The notes under the pieces are model-generated. The model was given only the letters and a program-made list of their open reading frames with translations. It had not been told where the DNA came from and did no database searches. From Pelagibacterales bacterium SAG-MED23 (GTDB lineage Bacteria > Pseudomonadota > Alphaproteobacteria > Pelagibacterales > Pelagibacteraceae): a stretch of 5,667 bases of DNA. The position numbers and the translations under genes were made by a program. The DNA lies in assembly GCA_014653935.1 (NCBI GenBank), contig JACWDU010000024.1, forward strand, positions 1 to 5,667, in the 5' to 3' direction. Positions 5,256 to 5,667 of the stretch are shown piece after piece (position 1 is the stretch's first letter; every line of letters begins with the position of its first letter).

Positions 5256-5667
5256 TTAATTTTTCCAAAAACTTTTTGCTTTTTTAAAGAATTTTTTAAT
5301 ACTAGGATTTGATTTTTCATTTTCAATTTCTCTAAATTTTTCAAGTAACTCTTTTTGTTCTTTATTCAAAGATACTGGAACTTCCGTGTTAACTTGAACA
5401 TATAAATCCCCATAGTCATTTCCTCTCATTAGTGGCATTCCTTTCTCTCTTAATCTAAATTGTTTTCCACTTTGTGTTCCAGATGGAATTTTAATTTTTG
5501 CTTTTCCACCATCAATTGTAGGTATTTTTATTTCGGTCCCAAGCGCTGCATCTGCAATGGATATTGGGCATTCAAAAAATAAATTTTCTTCCGATCTTTT
5601 GAATAATTCATGAGAATTCACATTTATAAATAAATATAAATCACCATTACTTGCACCTCTTGATCCT
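5256..5667 (-). CDS. dnaJ: Chaperone DnaJ, C-terminal part (5' end outside window)
   Basis: The C-terminal 136 residues of the Hsp40 co-chaperone, which delivers unfolded proteins to DnaK and stimulates its ATPase. The frame stays open to the right edge: the codons read GSRGASNGDLYLFINVNSHE and then continue. A GTG at 5621-5619 is therefore an internal valine, not a start. Visible family landmarks are GDLY, the F-x-R-x-x-x-x-L pattern (FKRSEENL) and the PIS-ADAALGTEI-IPT segment. The substrate-binding C-terminal domain II then shows IPSGTQSGKQFRLREKGMP and GDLYVQV-TEVPVSL. The end (about 40 residues after VPVSL, lysine-rich, finishing SFWKN) is the dimerisation tail region. The J-domain, Gly/Phe linker and zinc-finger region must lie beyond the window. 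dnaK would be expected upstream, but this is not seen. TAA at 5258-5256 directly abuts the next small gene. Confidence 0.96.
   Translation of the reverse strand, partial: GSRGASNGDLYLFINVNSHELFKRSEENLFFECPISIADAALGTEIKIPTIDGGKAKIKIPSGTQSGKQFRLREKGMPLMRGNDYGDLYVQVNTEVPVSLNKEQKELLEKFREIENEKSNPSIKKFFKKAKSFWKN

Noticed and set aside
5619..5621. GTG as the start of a short separate DnaJ-like protein
   Set aside because: The codons upstream (ending NGDLYLFIN) continue the DnaJ family pattern without a stop, so this valine is internal to a truncated dnaJ.

Overview
The window is very AT-rich and tightly packed. Gaps are a few bases or none, several starts and stops overlap, and lysine, asparagine and isoleucine codons are AAA/AAT/ATT-heavy. 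Together with alphaproteobacterial-type versions of a winged-helix regulator, a TPR-methyltransferase, adenosine kinase, Nth, DapB and DnaJ, this points to a streamlined marine alphaproteobacterium of the SAR11/Pelagibacterales kind. That assignment is an inference from style and protein motifs, not from a database match.

Plus strand, 2-2696: three genes read rightwards. The first is the 3' part of a winged-helix DNA-binding regulator that runs off the left edge. Its stop overlaps the GTG start of the second by one base (TAGTG). The second is a 692-residue protein with five N-terminal TPR repeats and a C-terminal SAM-dependent methyltransferase. Two bases later comes a 35-codon gene whose product carries the core signature of the ribosome-rescue factor ArfA. 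This small gene is the most interesting item in the window.

Convergent junction, 2697-2757: a short AT-rich gap separates the two gene sets. It has only a weak A/T terminator-like element.

Minus strand, 2758-5667: a probable operon reads leftwards as dnaJ (5' part outside the window), then a 33-codon single-helix membrane peptide, dapB, nth and a PfkB-family adenosine kinase. dnaJ's stop abuts the small gene's start, dapB and nth overlap by ATGA, and nth and the kinase are 3 bases apart. Only a 36-base gap before dapB could hold a signal. The genes cover unrelated housekeeping tasks (protein folding, lysine/cell-wall precursor synthesis, base-excision repair, purine salvage), as is common in streamlined genomes.

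No tRNA, rRNA, CRISPR, mobile element or phage feature was seen. No intergenic stretch exceeds about 60 bases. The best leads are the very short ArfA with a complete stop codon, the unannotated peptide between dnaJ and dapB, the rearranged iron-sulfur cysteines of Nth, and the regulator/TPR-methyltransferase coupling.
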